DNA of 64,000 bases from Kerstersia sp052103615. Lineage in GTDB: Bacteria > Pseudomonadota > Gammaproteobacteria > Burkholderiales > Burkholderiaceae_B. Numbering within the stretch: the stretch's first letter is position 1; each line of letters opens with the position of its first letter. The notes beneath the pieces were generated by a model, which ran no database searches, had not been told where the DNA came from, and was given only the letters and a program-made list of their open reading frames with translations. The DNA is taken from the NCBI RefSeq assembly GCF_052103615.1, contig NZ_JBQEKA010000006.1:1-64000 (forward strand), in the 5' to 3' direction. Made by a program: the position numbers and the translations under genes. This document shows positions 25,038 through 35,348 of this stretch, one piece after another.

Positions 25038-25973
25038 TCACGCATGCGCAGGCAGTTGGGCTTCCAGCCCTTTGATGCACGCCACCAGCGTGCGGTTGAC
25101 CGGCGTATCCAGGCCCAGGGCCTGGCCCAGACGCACGACCGCGCCATTGACATAATCAATCTCGGTGCGCGAATGTTTTTCCAGGCTTTGCAGCATCGAC
25201 GTTTTGAATTCGGCGCCCAAACCCTCGGCTGCCATGAGCCAGGCCTGGCGCGCGTTTTCGATGGACAGCCGCAGGCCCTGGGCCCGGGCGACATCCATGG
25301 CCTCGGACACGGCCTCAATGGCAATCGCCTCGATTTCCGGCACGGCATACAACTGCCCGTAAGGGAGCCGTGTAATGCCGCTGACAGCGCCCGTGGCGAC
25401 GTTGATCAGCAACTTGTCCCAGATCACGGCCATGATGTTGCGCGACGCCGTCGTCGCCAGCCCCGCCCGGTTAAAGGCCCCGGCCAATGCTGTCACTCGG
25501 CCGCTGCTGCTGCCATCCAGCTCGCCGATCAGCGTCTCCTTGCCTGCGATGCCAGCCTGTACTTCGCCGGGCGCCAGCATGACGCCGCCGACATACGTTT
25601 TCCCTGCGATGACTTTTTCACGGCCGACCAGCCGGGCCAGCACCTCTTCGTGGCCCAGGCCATTCTGCAGTGACATGACGACGGTTTCCGGCCCGACCAC
25701 GCAGGCCGCAGCCTGCAGGGCCGCGACGGTGTCGAAGGATTTGACCAGCACGATCAGCACGTCCACGACGCCAACTTCCGCCGCCAGGGAAGTGGCATGA
25801 ATCCCCGCCACCGTGTCGCAACGGGCGCCTTCATGCATGCGCAAGCCCTCGCGCCGCACCGCTTCGACATGCGCAGCCGAACGGCTCAAGAGCCAGACTT
25901 CTTCTCCCGCCCGCGCCAAGGCCCCGCCAATGACACTGCCCAATGCCCCTGCGCCCAATACGCAAATCTTCAT
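25038..25973 (-). CDS. 2-dehydropantoate 2-reductase family (ApbA/PanE-like)
   Basis: The 311-residue NADP-dependent ketoacid reductase has an N-terminal Rossmann motif (MKICVLGAGALGSVIGGALA), the LVKSFDT and SLQNGLGHEE stretches, the catalytic lysine in IWDKLLINVATG, and the C-terminal helical domain ending in the RTEIDYVNGAVV motif. AGGA lies about eight bases before ATG 25973. It is the first gene of the minus-strand operon. It may reduce a 2-keto acid in the degradative route and not make pantoate. Confidence 0.87.
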   Translation of the reverse strand: MKICVLGAGALGSVIGGALARAGEEVWLLSRSAAHVEAVRREGLRMHEGARCDTVAGIHATSLAAEVGVVDVLIVLVKSFDTVAALQAAACVVGPETVVMSLQNGLGHEEVLARLVGREKVIAGKTYVGGVMLAPGEVQAGIAGKETLIGELDGSSSGRVTALAGAFNRAGLATTASRNIMAVIWDKLLINVATGAVSGITRLPYGQLYAVPEIEAIAIEAVSEAMDVARAQGLRLSIENARQAWLMAAEGLGAEFKTSMLQSLEKHSRTEIDYVNGAVVRLGQALGLDTPVNRTLVACIKGLEAQLPAHA

Positions 25974-26058
25974 CCCTGCCATCCTGTATCCGCGCCAGCA
26001 CCCAGGCCAGCCATGCCGGGCACTATAGGAATGCAAGGATTATTGAGTCCATACAAGA

Positions 26059-26087
26059 AACACAATTCATCTATTGTGTTAAACAAT
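26059..26087. promoter_or_regulatory. Nested palindromes between the catabolic operon and its LysR gene
   Basis: AACACAAT (26059-26066) and ATTGTGTT (26073-26080) are an 8-bp inverted repeat. The right arm also begins ATTGTGTTAAACAAT (26073-26087), a second palindrome of the T-N11-A LysR type. The pair ends only seven bases before the LysR start codon. It is a likely binding site for autoregulation and operon activation. Confidence 0.6.
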
Positions 26088-26094
26088 AGTCCTT

Positions 26095-27033
26095 ATGAAA
26101 GAATCACTTGTCACCCTAAGCGCTGCACCGGAACGCGATACGCTGGTCGAGATCAAACTGCTGCAGCTGTTTGATTGCCTGTACGAGACCCGCAGCGTGA
26201 CGCGCACCGCGGACCAGCTCGGGCAAAGCCAGCCGACGATCAGCATCTGGCTGGGCAAGCTTCGCCAACAGCTGGGCGATCCCTTGTTCGTGCGCGGAGC
26301 CGACGGCATGCAGCCCACCCCCAGGGCAGATGCCCTGATCGGGCCGGCGCGGGATATTCTGGAATCGCTGCGCCGTTTGCCCAGCGTGGCGCCAAGCTTC
26401 TCCCCGCACCATACGGAACGGCTCTTCCGTCTTTGCATCACCGACGCCAGCCACATCACACTGCTGCCCGCTTTGCTGCCGCGCTTGCGCGAAGCCGCGC
26501 CCCATGCCCGCCTGGAAGCCTTGCGCATCGACGGCAATACCGCCCAAGTGCTGCAATCCGGCCAGGCGGATGTCGCGCTGGGCTACATCCCCTGGCTGCA
26601 ATCTGGCATTTATCAGCAGGCCCTGTTCCCGCAAGACTGGATCTGCCTGGCTCATCCCAGTCATCCCAGGCTGGGCGAAACGCTGACACGCGCCGACTAT
26701 GAACGGGAAAGCCATATCGGCGTCGTGGCCGGAACAGGCTTTCAATTGCTGGATGCCGCCATTACCAGCCAGCATATCCAGCGGCGCATCGCACTGGAGC
26801 TGCCCGCCTTTCCCGGCCTGGCGCCGATTGTCGCCAGTACGGACCTGCTCGCCACCCTGCCCCGGCACATTGGCGAGACCCTGGCGCAAACCCATGGCCT
26901 GCGCACCTTTCCCTGCCCTTTTCCCATTCCCACCTTCACCGTCAAGCAGCACTGGCACGCGCGCTTTCACAGCGATGCAGGGAACCGCTGGTTGCGGCAG
27001 CTGATCGCCAGCATTTTCCAGAAAAACGCCTGA
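26095..27033 (+). CDS. LysR-family regulator, divergent to the TRAP/aroQE operon
   Basis: The 312-residue protein has an N-terminal winged helix. EIKLLQLFDCLYETRSVTRT, with SQPTISIWLGKLRQQLGDPLF following, is the NodD/NahR-like subgroup pattern. The effector-binding domain runs from about 100 to 305. There is no clear ribosome-binding site before ATG 26095; the mRNA may be leaderless or nearly so. It is transcribed away from the operon, the usual arrangement for a LysR activator responding to a pathway intermediate. Confidence 0.88.
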   Translation: MKESLVTLSAAPERDTLVEIKLLQLFDCLYETRSVTRTADQLGQSQPTISIWLGKLRQQLGDPLFVRGADGMQPTPRADALIGPARDILESLRRLPSVAPSFSPHHTERLFRLCITDASHITLLPALLPRLREAAPHARLEALRIDGNTAQVLQSGQADVALGYIPWLQSGIYQQALFPQDWICLAHPSHPRLGETLTRADYERESHIGVVAGTGFQLLDAAITSQHIQRRIALELPAFPGLAPIVASTDLLATLPRHIGETLAQTHGLRTFPCPFPIPTFTVKQHWHARFHSDAGNRWLRQLIASIFQKNA

Positions 27034-27298
27034 AGCCCCCTCTTGCCGCTGCCGCGGCGTTCTGCCGCCGCAGCGCCAGCACACTGCCAAGCGACTGATT
27101 CATATAACAAAAAGTCAGTACATAACAGTTCTATATTTTCTTATTGCCACTCGGTCTGATCGCCCCGCCCGGCCGTTGATATGATCGGTTCCTGATCTTC
27201 CGTACCCGCTGGCGGGATCTCGCCCGCCCCAAGCCAGACCTGTCTTTTCAAGGCAAACCATGGCCGGGTACCTCGCTTTCTTGCTTTCAGGCTTTCCC

Positions 27299-28636
27299 AT
27301 GACTACCTCCCGCGATTCAGCCATGCATCTGGCAGCCTTTGCGCTTGCCGGGCCGGTCTCCGGCGTCCATGGAGGCTGGCGCCACCCCGCCGCCGATACC
27401 CATCTGCTTTCCGCCAGCTATTACACCCAGCTCGGCCAATTGCTTGAGCAAGGCCGCTTCGACATGCTGTTCCTGGCGGATATCCTGGCGATTCCCCGCC
27501 GCCATGGCGGCAGCATGGAAAGCCAACTCAAATTTGGCGCGCTGGGCGCGCTGCGGCTGGATCCGATGACGGTGCTGGCGCTCATTGCGGGCAGCACCCG
27601 CCATCTGGGCCTGGCCAGCACGATTTCAACCTCCTATTTCGATCCCTATACCGTGGCGCGTTCGCTCGCCACGCTGGATCACCTGAGCGCGGGCCGCTCC
27701 GCCTGGAATATCGTGACCTCGTTCCAGCAGGCCGAAGCCGCCAATTTTGGCCGCCAGGACCAGCTCAGCCGTGATGAGCGCTATGACCGCGCCGAAGAGT
27801 TCGTGGAAGTTGCCTGCGAATTGTGGGATAGCTGGGCCGATGACGCCCTGGTACTGGACAAGAACGGTCCGCTATTCGCCGACCCGGACAAAGTCCGCGC
27901 CATCGACCACCAGGGCAAGTGGTTTTCGGTGCAAGGGCCGCTGAACGTCAGCCGCCCGCCGCAAGGCCGCCCGGTGTTCATCCAGGCCGGCGCCTCGGGC
28001 CGTGGCCGGGATTTTGCCGCGCGCTGGGCCGATGTCATTTTCGTCACCCATTCCTCGCTGGATTCCGCCCAGGCGTTCTATGCCGAAATGAAAGAACGCG
28101 CACGCAGCCATGGCCGCGACCCCGACGCCCTGAAGATTCTGCCCGGCATCGTGCCGATTGTCGGCGAGACCGAAACCATTGCGCTGGAACAGGAGCGGCT
28201 GCTGAAGGACCTGACGGATCCGGACGCCGGACTGTCCACCCTGTCCTACCACCTGGATATTGATCTCTCGCAATTCGAACAGGACGCCGTGCTGCCGGAA
28301 CTGGATGTGCCGGGCGTGCAAGGCCACTACAAGGAAGTCGCGGAGCTGACCCGCCGCAGCGGCATCGGCCTGCGCGAACTGGGGCACCGCTATGGCATCG
28401 GCCCCTTGCGCGACTTCGTCGGCGCCGCCGACAAGGTCGCGGACAATCTGCGCCACTGGTATGAAGCCCGCGCCTGCGACGGCTTCATGATTCAAGTGCC
28501 TTACCTGCCCGGCGGCCTGGAAAGTTTTGTCCGCCTGGTGATTCCGCAATTGCAGGATCGCGGCCTGTTCCGCAAGGAATACACCGGCACGACACTGCGC
28601 GACCACCTGGGGCTGGCGCGCCCCGAACGCCGCTAA
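27299..28636 (+). CDS. Flavin-dependent monooxygenase, NtaA/SnaA/DszA family
   Basis: The 445-residue luciferase-like enzyme (counted from ATG 27299; ATG 27260 adds 13 residues and has AAGG upstream) contains the family stretches FDMLFLADILA, STISTSYFDPYTVARSLATLDHLS-type core, SAWNIVTS and RDERYDRAEEFVEV. A second-half motif, RPVFIQAGASGRGRDFAARWAD, is typical. These enzymes use FMNH2 from a separate reductase to cleave C-N or C-S bonds. No reductase gene lies nearby. Its neighbours are an OsmC-like protein and a Liv-type importer, suggesting uptake and oxidation of a xenobiotic or organosulfur compound. Confidence 0.88.
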   Translation: MTTSRDSAMHLAAFALAGPVSGVHGGWRHPAADTHLLSASYYTQLGQLLEQGRFDMLFLADILAIPRRHGGSMESQLKFGALGALRLDPMTVLALIAGSTRHLGLASTISTSYFDPYTVARSLATLDHLSAGRSAWNIVTSFQQAEAANFGRQDQLSRDERYDRAEEFVEVACELWDSWADDALVLDKNGPLFADPDKVRAIDHQGKWFSVQGPLNVSRPPQGRPVFIQAGASGRGRDFAARWADVIFVTHSSLDSAQAFYAEMKERARSHGRDPDALKILPGIVPIVGETETIALEQERLLKDLTDPDAGLSTLSYHLDIDLSQFEQDAVLPELDVPGVQGHYKEVAELTRRSGIGLRELGHRYGIGPLRDFVGAADKVADNLRHWYEARACDGFMIQVPYLPGGLESFVRLVIPQLQDRGLFRKEYTGTTLRDHLGLARPERR

Positions 28637-28648
28637 AAGGAGCCAGCC

Positions 28649-29056
28649 ATGGCCGTCATACACAGCACCAGCCGCCTGTCTGCCCAGCCTGGCCGCTTCC
28701 TGCTCAACGCCCGCGACCAGCATCTGGTAACCGATGCCTCGCCCGGCCGTGGCGGCCAGGGCCAGGCCTGGCAGGCCGCCGAATTGCTGCTGGGCGCGCT
28801 GCAAACCTGCTCCCATGCGGTCATCGACGCTGAAGCGCGCCAGCGCGGCTGGGCCGGCTATGGCCTGGAAATCGCAGCCGCTTGCGAAGCCGACGAAGCC
28901 CGCCCCGGCCATTACCGCTACATCGAACTCACCTATCGCTTCACCGGCCTGTCGCAGGCGCAAGCAGAAGAGCTGGTGCAGGTTTTCGTCCAGGTCTGTC
29001 CGATCTACGGTTCGCTGTCCCGCGGCGCCCCCGTGACGCTGCACGTGCTGGCCTGA
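28649..29056 (+). CDS. OsmC-like protein
   Basis: The 135-residue protein has the OsmC/Ohr thiol-peroxidase pattern. Redox cysteines lie at about 54 (ALQTCSHAV) and 117 (VQVCPIYGSLSRG), separated by the long helical segment. Such proteins reduce organic hydroperoxides or scavenge reactive sulfur. An AAAGGAG ribosome-binding site sits before the ATG, 12 bp after the monooxygenase gene, so it likely protects against by-products of that enzyme. Confidence 0.85.
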   Translation: MAVIHSTSRLSAQPGRFLLNARDQHLVTDASPGRGGQGQAWQAAELLLGALQTCSHAVIDAEARQRGWAGYGLEIAAACEADEARPGHYRYIELTYRFTGLSQAQAEELVQVFVQVCPIYGSLSRGAPVTLHVLA

Positions 29057-29092
29057 ACAGCCCCGCCCGCCCCCATTTTTTACGCATACACC

Positions 29093-30259
29093 ATGAACTA
29101 CGCTTCCCTGCTGCGCGGCCTGCTGGCCGCCACCCTCGCCTTTGGCACGCCCGCCATGGCCGCCGACGCCTACCGCATCGGCACGATTCTCTCCACGACC
29201 GGCCCCGCTGCCTTCCTGGGCGAAGACATGAAAGCGGGCATGGAAATCGCCATNNNNNNNNNNATAGACGAAATCAACGCCGCCGGCGGCATTGATGGCC
29301 GGCCGGTGCAATGGGTGTTCTACGACGCCGAGAGCCAGACCAATAAGGCGCTGACCGCCACCCGCCGCCTGCTGTCCCAGGACAAGGTGGACATCATCGT
29401 GGGCGGCGGCAATATGAGCGGTATCGCCCAGGCCATGGTGCCCCTGAGCGCCCAGGCCAAGACCCCCTTCATTTCCACCGAAGGCGCGGTATCCATCGTG
29501 GATCCGGCGGCGCAACGTCCCTGGGCCTTCAAGAGCACGGTGGATGACCGCCAGGTCTTCGAGCGCCTGAAGGATTACTTCGACAAAAAGGGGATTACCC
29601 GCGTTGCCCTGTTGCATGACACCAGCGGTTTTGGCCAGGCGGCCGCCGAAGAGCTGAAAAAACTGGCGCCAGAACTGGGCCTGGATGTCAGCTTTGAAGC
29701 CTTTTCCCCCAGCGACACCGACCTGACGCCGCAGCTCACGCGCATCAAGAACAGCGATGCCCAGGCCGTGCTGTGCTGGACCGTGACGCCCGCCGGCGTG
29801 ATCTTCAACAAACAGGCCACGCAACTGGGTCTGACCGACCGCGAACTGATCCATAGCTATGGTTTCGTGTCGCAGAAGTACATGGAACTGGCAGGCGATA
29901 GCGCGGGCAATGTGCTGCTGGTATCGGTGAAGTTTCCGGTCGGCGCCGACCTGCCGGACGGCGACAGCCAGAAGGCCGTCATCGAAGACCTGACGCACAA
30001 GTTTGAAGCCAAATATGGCCGCAAGCCCAATCAGTATGTCGCGCAGACCTATGACGCCATCCAGCTGGCGCGCCAGGCGCTGGCAAGCAGCCAGGGTGAC
30101 AAGGACAAAACCCGCCAGGCGCTGGAACAGGTACAGGATTTCCACGGCGTGGGCGGCACCTTCAACCTCTCATCCGCACGCCATTCAGGGCTGTCCAAAA
30201 GCGACATCGTCCTGATCAAGTGGGAAGACGGCGCCTTCCGCCTGCACGACTATCAGTAA
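29093..30259 (+). CDS. Liv-type ABC transporter substrate-binding protein (contains N gap)
   Basis: The periplasmic binding protein belongs to the branched-chain amino acid/amide type (Peripla_BP_6). A signal peptide ends near GTPAMAADAY, followed by IGTILSTTGPAAFLGEDMKAG. The gene contains ten N bases at 29254-29263, within the conserved MEIA-IDEINAAGG segment. The frame continues correctly after the gap. It heads a five-gene importer (binding protein, two permeases, two ATPases) and probably delivers the substrate of the upstream monooxygenase. Confidence 0.88.
   Translation: MNYASLLRGLLAATLAFGTPAMAADAYRIGTILSTTGPAAFLGEDMKAGMEIAXXXXIDEINAAGGIDGRPVQWVFYDAESQTNKALTATRRLLSQDKVDIIVGGGNMSGIAQAMVPLSAQAKTPFISTEGAVSIVDPAAQRPWAFKSTVDDRQVFERLKDYFDKKGITRVALLHDTSGFGQAAAEELKKLAPELGLDVSFEAFSPSDTDLTPQLTRIKNSDAQAVLCWTVTPAGVIFNKQATQLGLTDRELIHSYGFVSQKYMELAGDSAGNVLLVSVKFPVGADLPDGDSQKAVIEDLTHKFEAKYGRKPNQYVAQTYDAIQLARQALASSQGDKDKTRQALEQVQDFHGVGGTFNLSSARHSGLSKSDIVLIKWEDGAFRLHDYQ
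29254..29263. other. Assembly gap (10 N)
   Basis: The sequence reads GCCAT, ten N, then ATAGACGAAATC. Collapsing the shared AT across the gap gives GCC ATA GAC in frame and the expected family sequence EIAIDEINAAGG. The gap is therefore probably an artificial join of overlapping contigs and not missing DNA. Confidence 0.85.
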
Positions 30260-30354
30260 CCCGGCCGGGCCAGGCACCCGCCGGCCCGACCGCCACGGCA
30301 CTGCCGGCAGCCCGCTGCCGGCAGTGCCGCGATCTATCTGCCAGGATTGCCACC

Positions 30355-31233
30355 GTGGACAGTTCCACTCTGCAAATCATTCTCTCCGGTCTCGGCACGG
30401 GCAGTATCTATGCCTTGATTGCCGTCGGTTTCAACATCATTTTCAAAAGCACGGGCGCGCTGAATTTCGCGCAAGGCGAATGGGTGATGATGGGCGGCCT
30501 GCTGGCGGCCTTCTGCTTCAATGACGCCCAGCTGCCCGTCTGGCAGGCCTGCCTGCTGGCGGGCCTGGCAGTCGCCGTCATCGGCGGCCTGACCGAACGG
30601 CTACTGATCCGCCCGCTGCTGAACCAGACACCTTTCGCCATTACGCTGGTCACCGTCGGTATTGCCCTGCTCTCCAAAAGCCTGGTGATGCTGAGCCTGG
30701 GCAAGAATCCGGTCGGCTATCCCGGCCTTTCGGACACACCCTTCGTACCGCTGTGGGGCGCCAGCGTCGCCACGCAAACGCTGTGGATACTGGGCATCAC
30801 CCTGGTGTTCATGATCCTGGCGCAGCTGTTCTTCAACCATACGCGCTGGGGCTGCGCCATGCGGGCCGCCGCAGCCAACCCGTCAGCCGCGGCGCTGGTC
30901 GGCATCCGCCATCATCGCGTCGTGCTGGGCTCCTTCGTCATTGCCGCAGCGGTCGGCGGGCTGGCCGGCACCATCATCACACCGCTGACGCTGATGTCTT
31001 ATGACAGCGGCGCCATGCTGGGTTTCAAAGGCTTCAGCGCTGCCATGCTGGGCGGCCTGGGCAGCCTGTTCGGCGCCACCCTGGGGGGCTTGCTGCTGGG
31101 CTTGCTAGAAGCACTGGTCAGCGGCTTTGTCACTTCGCAATTCAAGGATGCCGCCGCCTTCCTGGTCCTGCTGCTGGTGCTGATGCTGCGCCCGCAAGGC
31201 CTGCTGGGCAAAGCGGAGGTCACCAAACTATGA
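30355..31233 (+). CDS. Liv-type ABC permease (LivH family)
   Basis: The 292-residue inner-membrane permease has about eight membrane segments. GSIYALIAVGFNIIFKSTGALNFAQGEW is the LivH signature region, and the C-terminal GFKGFSAAMLGGLGS and LRPQGLLG motifs are present. A GTG start at 30355 is chosen, with AGGA eight bases before. The frame is open upstream but overlaps the preceding gene. The stop overlaps the LivM start (ATGA). Confidence 0.9.
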   Translation: MDSSTLQIILSGLGTGSIYALIAVGFNIIFKSTGALNFAQGEWVMMGGLLAAFCFNDAQLPVWQACLLAGLAVAVIGGLTERLLIRPLLNQTPFAITLVTVGIALLSKSLVMLSLGKNPVGYPGLSDTPFVPLWGASVATQTLWILGITLVFMILAQLFFNHTRWGCAMRAAAANPSAAALVGIRHHRVVLGSFVIAAAVGGLAGTIITPLTLMSYDSGAMLGFKGFSAAMLGGLGSLFGATLGGLLLGLLEALVSGFVTSQFKDAAAFLVLLLVLMLRPQGLLGKAEVTKL

Positions 31234-32210
31234 ACACCACGCCTGTCCTGCCACGCGACCGCTCCCCCGTGCTGCTGCCCGGTCTGTGGGTGCTGCTACT
31301 CGCCTGGCCCTGGCTTGCGCCCAATGATTATCTGGTCAGCCTGGGTGGCACTTTTTTCATCAATCTGCTGCTGATCGCCAGCCTGAACCTGCTGGTGGGC
31401 TACACCGGCCTGACGTCGATGGCGCACGCCGCCTTCTGGGGCATAGGCGCCTATGCCAGCGGCATGTTGGCCGTGCATCTGGATACCTCGCCCTGGCTGG
31501 GCACGCTGGCCGCCATGCTGGCCTGCGGGCTGTTTTCCGTGCTGATCGGCTGGCCCACGCTGCGCCTGTCCGGCCATTATCTGGCCATGGCCACGCTGGG
31601 CTTCAATGCCATTATTTCCGTGCTGCTGGTCGGTCTGGTGGCCTGGACTGGCGGCCCCAACGGCCTAATCGGCATTCCCCCCTATACCCTGGCAGGCTGG
31701 GATCTTTCCTTGCCGGAAAATTTTTATCTGCTGTGCTGGCTGCTGACCGGGCTGGTCATGCTGAGCCTGTCGTTCCTGCAAAGCTCGCGCACTGGCCGCG
31801 CTTTGCGCGCCATCCGCTCCAGCGATATTGCCGCAGCCTGCATGGGCATTCCGGTGCTGCGGCAGAAGCTGACGATTTTCGTCCTGGCCAATATGCTGGC
31901 CGGGCTGGCAGGCGCGCTCTACGCCCATCAAAACCTGTTCATTTCACCCGATTCATTTTCCTTCTCGACTTCCATCCTGCTGCTGGTCATGGTGGCAGTC
32001 GGCGGCTTCGGCCAGTATTGGGGCGCGTTTTTCGGCGCGCTGATTTTCACTGCCCTGCCCGAGCTGGTCCGCAGCTTCCATGACACCGAATTACTGATTC
32101 TGGGCGCCGCCATGATTCTGGTCGTCGGCTTCATGCCCGGCGGCATCGCAGGCGGGTTGGCCAGCTGGCGGGCACGGCGCCAGGCTGGCCGGAAAGGAGC
32201 CACACTATGA
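31230..32210 (+). CDS. Liv-type ABC permease (LivM family)
   Basis: The 326-residue membrane protein is the second channel subunit. It has the LivM motifs NLLVGYTGLTSMAHAAFWGIGAY and RTGRALRAIRSSDIAAACMGI, plus GGFGQYWGAFFGA near the end. It overlaps both neighbours by four bases, so the whole permease-ATPase set is one tightly coupled transcript. Confidence 0.9.
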   Translation: MNTTPVLPRDRSPVLLPGLWVLLLAWPWLAPNDYLVSLGGTFFINLLLIASLNLLVGYTGLTSMAHAAFWGIGAYASGMLAVHLDTSPWLGTLAAMLACGLFSVLIGWPTLRLSGHYLAMATLGFNAIISVLLVGLVAWTGGPNGLIGIPPYTLAGWDLSLPENFYLLCWLLTGLVMLSLSFLQSSRTGRALRAIRSSDIAAACMGIPVLRQKLTIFVLANMLAGLAGALYAHQNLFISPDSFSFSTSILLLVMVAVGGFGQYWGAFFGALIFTALPELVRSFHDTELLILGAAMILVVGFMPGGIAGGLASWRARRQAGRKGATL

Positions 32211-32987
32211 ACCCGGCCCAGACGGACGCGCCCATTCTCGAACTGCAACAGGTCAGCAAGCATTTTGGCGGCCTGGCCGCGGTCGATGACGTCACGCTGC
32301 AGGTGCGGCCCGGCGACATCCATGCCTTGATCGGCCCCAACGGCGCGGGCAAATCCACCCTGTTCAACCTGATTACCGGCGTCAACCCTGTCACTGGCGG
32401 CAGCGTCCGATTCCAGGGCCAGGCCATCGAACACCTGCCGCCCCATGCGCGTACCGGGCTGGGCATGGCCCGCACTTTCCAGAACCTGCAGATCTTTCCC
32501 GACATGACGGTATTGGAAAACGTGATGGTAGGCCGCCACATCCGCACCCGCAGCACCTTGTTCGATGCGCTGTTCCATTCGCGCCGCCAGCGCCAGGAAA
32601 ACGCCGCAGGCCAGGCGCTGGCCATGGCGCTGCTGGATCAGCTCGGCCTGGCCAGCAAAGCCGCACAGCCCGCGCGCGCGCTCAGCTATGGCGAAGGCAA
32701 GCTGATGGAAATCGCCCGCGCCATGGCATCGGAACCGGTGCTGGTTCTGCTTGACGAGCCCCTGGCAGGCCTGCCAGCCGACGCCATCGAACACGCGGAA
32801 AAAGCCATTCTCGCCCTGAACCGCCAAGGTGTCACCATTGTCTTGGTGGAACACAATGTCCGGGTGGTCATGCGTTTGTCAGATCATATTTCCGTCCTCA
32901 ATAACGGCAAGCTCATCAGCGAAGGTTCACCGGAACACGTCCGGCACGACCCCGCCGTGCTTGACGCCTATCTGGGAGAAGGCAGCC

Positions 32988-32995
<8 letters not shown>
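32207..32995 (+). CDS. Liv-type ABC ATPase (LivG family)
   Basis: The 262-residue ATPase has Walker A GPNGAGKST, the long LivG insertion after it (TGLGMARTFQNLQIFPDMTVLEN), an ABC signature in the form LSYGEGKLMEIARAM (LSYG in place of LSGG) and Walker B VLLDEPLAGLP. The missing glutamine/glycine pattern in the signature is common in LivG proteins. It drives import together with the following LivF protein. Confidence 0.9.
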
Positions 32996-33692
<697 letters not shown>

Positions 33693-33694
33693 GC

Positions 33695-33724
33695 CTAGGC
33701 GGGGCGGCACGCTGCCCCGCCTAG
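33695..33724. terminator. Bidirectional terminator between two Liv importers
   Basis: CTAGGCGGGGC (33695-33705) and GCCCCGCCTAG (33714-33724) form a perfect 11-bp stem with an 8-base loop between two convergent operons. There is no T run. Confidence 0.55.
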
Positions 33725-33795
33725 CGCCAACGCCATCTCCTAGGCGCACCGGCGCCAGCCAGCGCAATGGCCAGGAACCGCCACAGCGCTGCCGC

Positions 33796-34508
<713 letters not shown>

Positions 34509-34512
<4 letters not shown>

Positions 34513-35348
34513 GGCGCTACCTCCGGCGTGGCATTATTGGCGGTTTCTGTTTCTGCTGCGGTTTTGGCGTCTGTGTTGGCTGCGATGTTTGCTTCTGCGG
34601 CTGCGGTTTCTTCATCCCCCAGATAGACTTCCTGCACCCGCGCGTCGGCGCGGATCTGCTCAGCATTGCCCGAGGTCAGCACCTTGCCATAGACCAGCAC
34701 GGTGATCCGGTCGGCCAGCTTGAAGACAGCATCCATATCATGCTCAATCAACAGGATGGCGGCTTCTTTGCGCAGCGCCAGAATCATGTCCACCATCTGC
34801 ATGGAATCCTCGGCGCCCATACCTGCCATCGGCTCATCGAGCAGCAGCAGTTTGGGGCGCGAAGCCAGCGCCAGCGCGACATCCAGGCGCCGCTGCGCGC
34901 CATGCGACAAGGTTCCGGCTACCCGGTCCAGCTCATGCCCCAGGCCGACCTGGCGGGCCAGTTCCTCCGCCCGCGCCAACAGCGTTTCCTCATGCTGGCG
35001 CAGCGACAGAAAGCGGAAACTGCTGCCATCGTGCGCCTGCGCCGCCAGCATCAGGTTGTCGCGCACCGTATCGTTGCGGAAGATGTTGGTGATCTGGAAA
35101 CAGCGCGACAAACCGGCGCGCACCCGCTGATACGGTTTCATCGCTGTCAGATCCACATCTTCCAGCACAATACGGCCTTCATCGGCGCTCAGCAGGCCGG
35201 AAATCAGGTTCACCAGCGTGGACTTGCCCGCGCCATTCGGCCCGATCAGGGCATGAATCTGGCCGCGTTCGATTTCCAGCGAAACATGGTCTGTCGCCAG
35301 CAGGCCGCCAAAACGCTTGACCAGACCTTCCGTATGAAAAAGGCTCAT
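34509..35348 (-). CDS. Liv-type ABC ATPase (LivG family) with Ala-rich tail
   Basis: The 279-residue ATPase has Walker A GPNGAGKST, AGLSRCFQITNIFRNDTVRDN, signature LSHGAQRRLDVALAL and Walker B LLLLDEPMAGMG. Family members usually end shortly after VQEVYLG. This one continues about 35 residues as a low-complexity Ala/Thr/Glu/Asn tail (EANIAANTDAKTAAETETAN). The start at 35348 follows the end of the LivM gene with a 4-base overlap. Confidence 0.9.

Noticed and set aside
27872..30145. Long antisense open frame (757 codons) opposite the monooxygenase and binding-protein genes
   Set aside because: It lies over well-conserved genes on the other strand and its translation is low in family-like motifs. 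High GC content makes such frames common.
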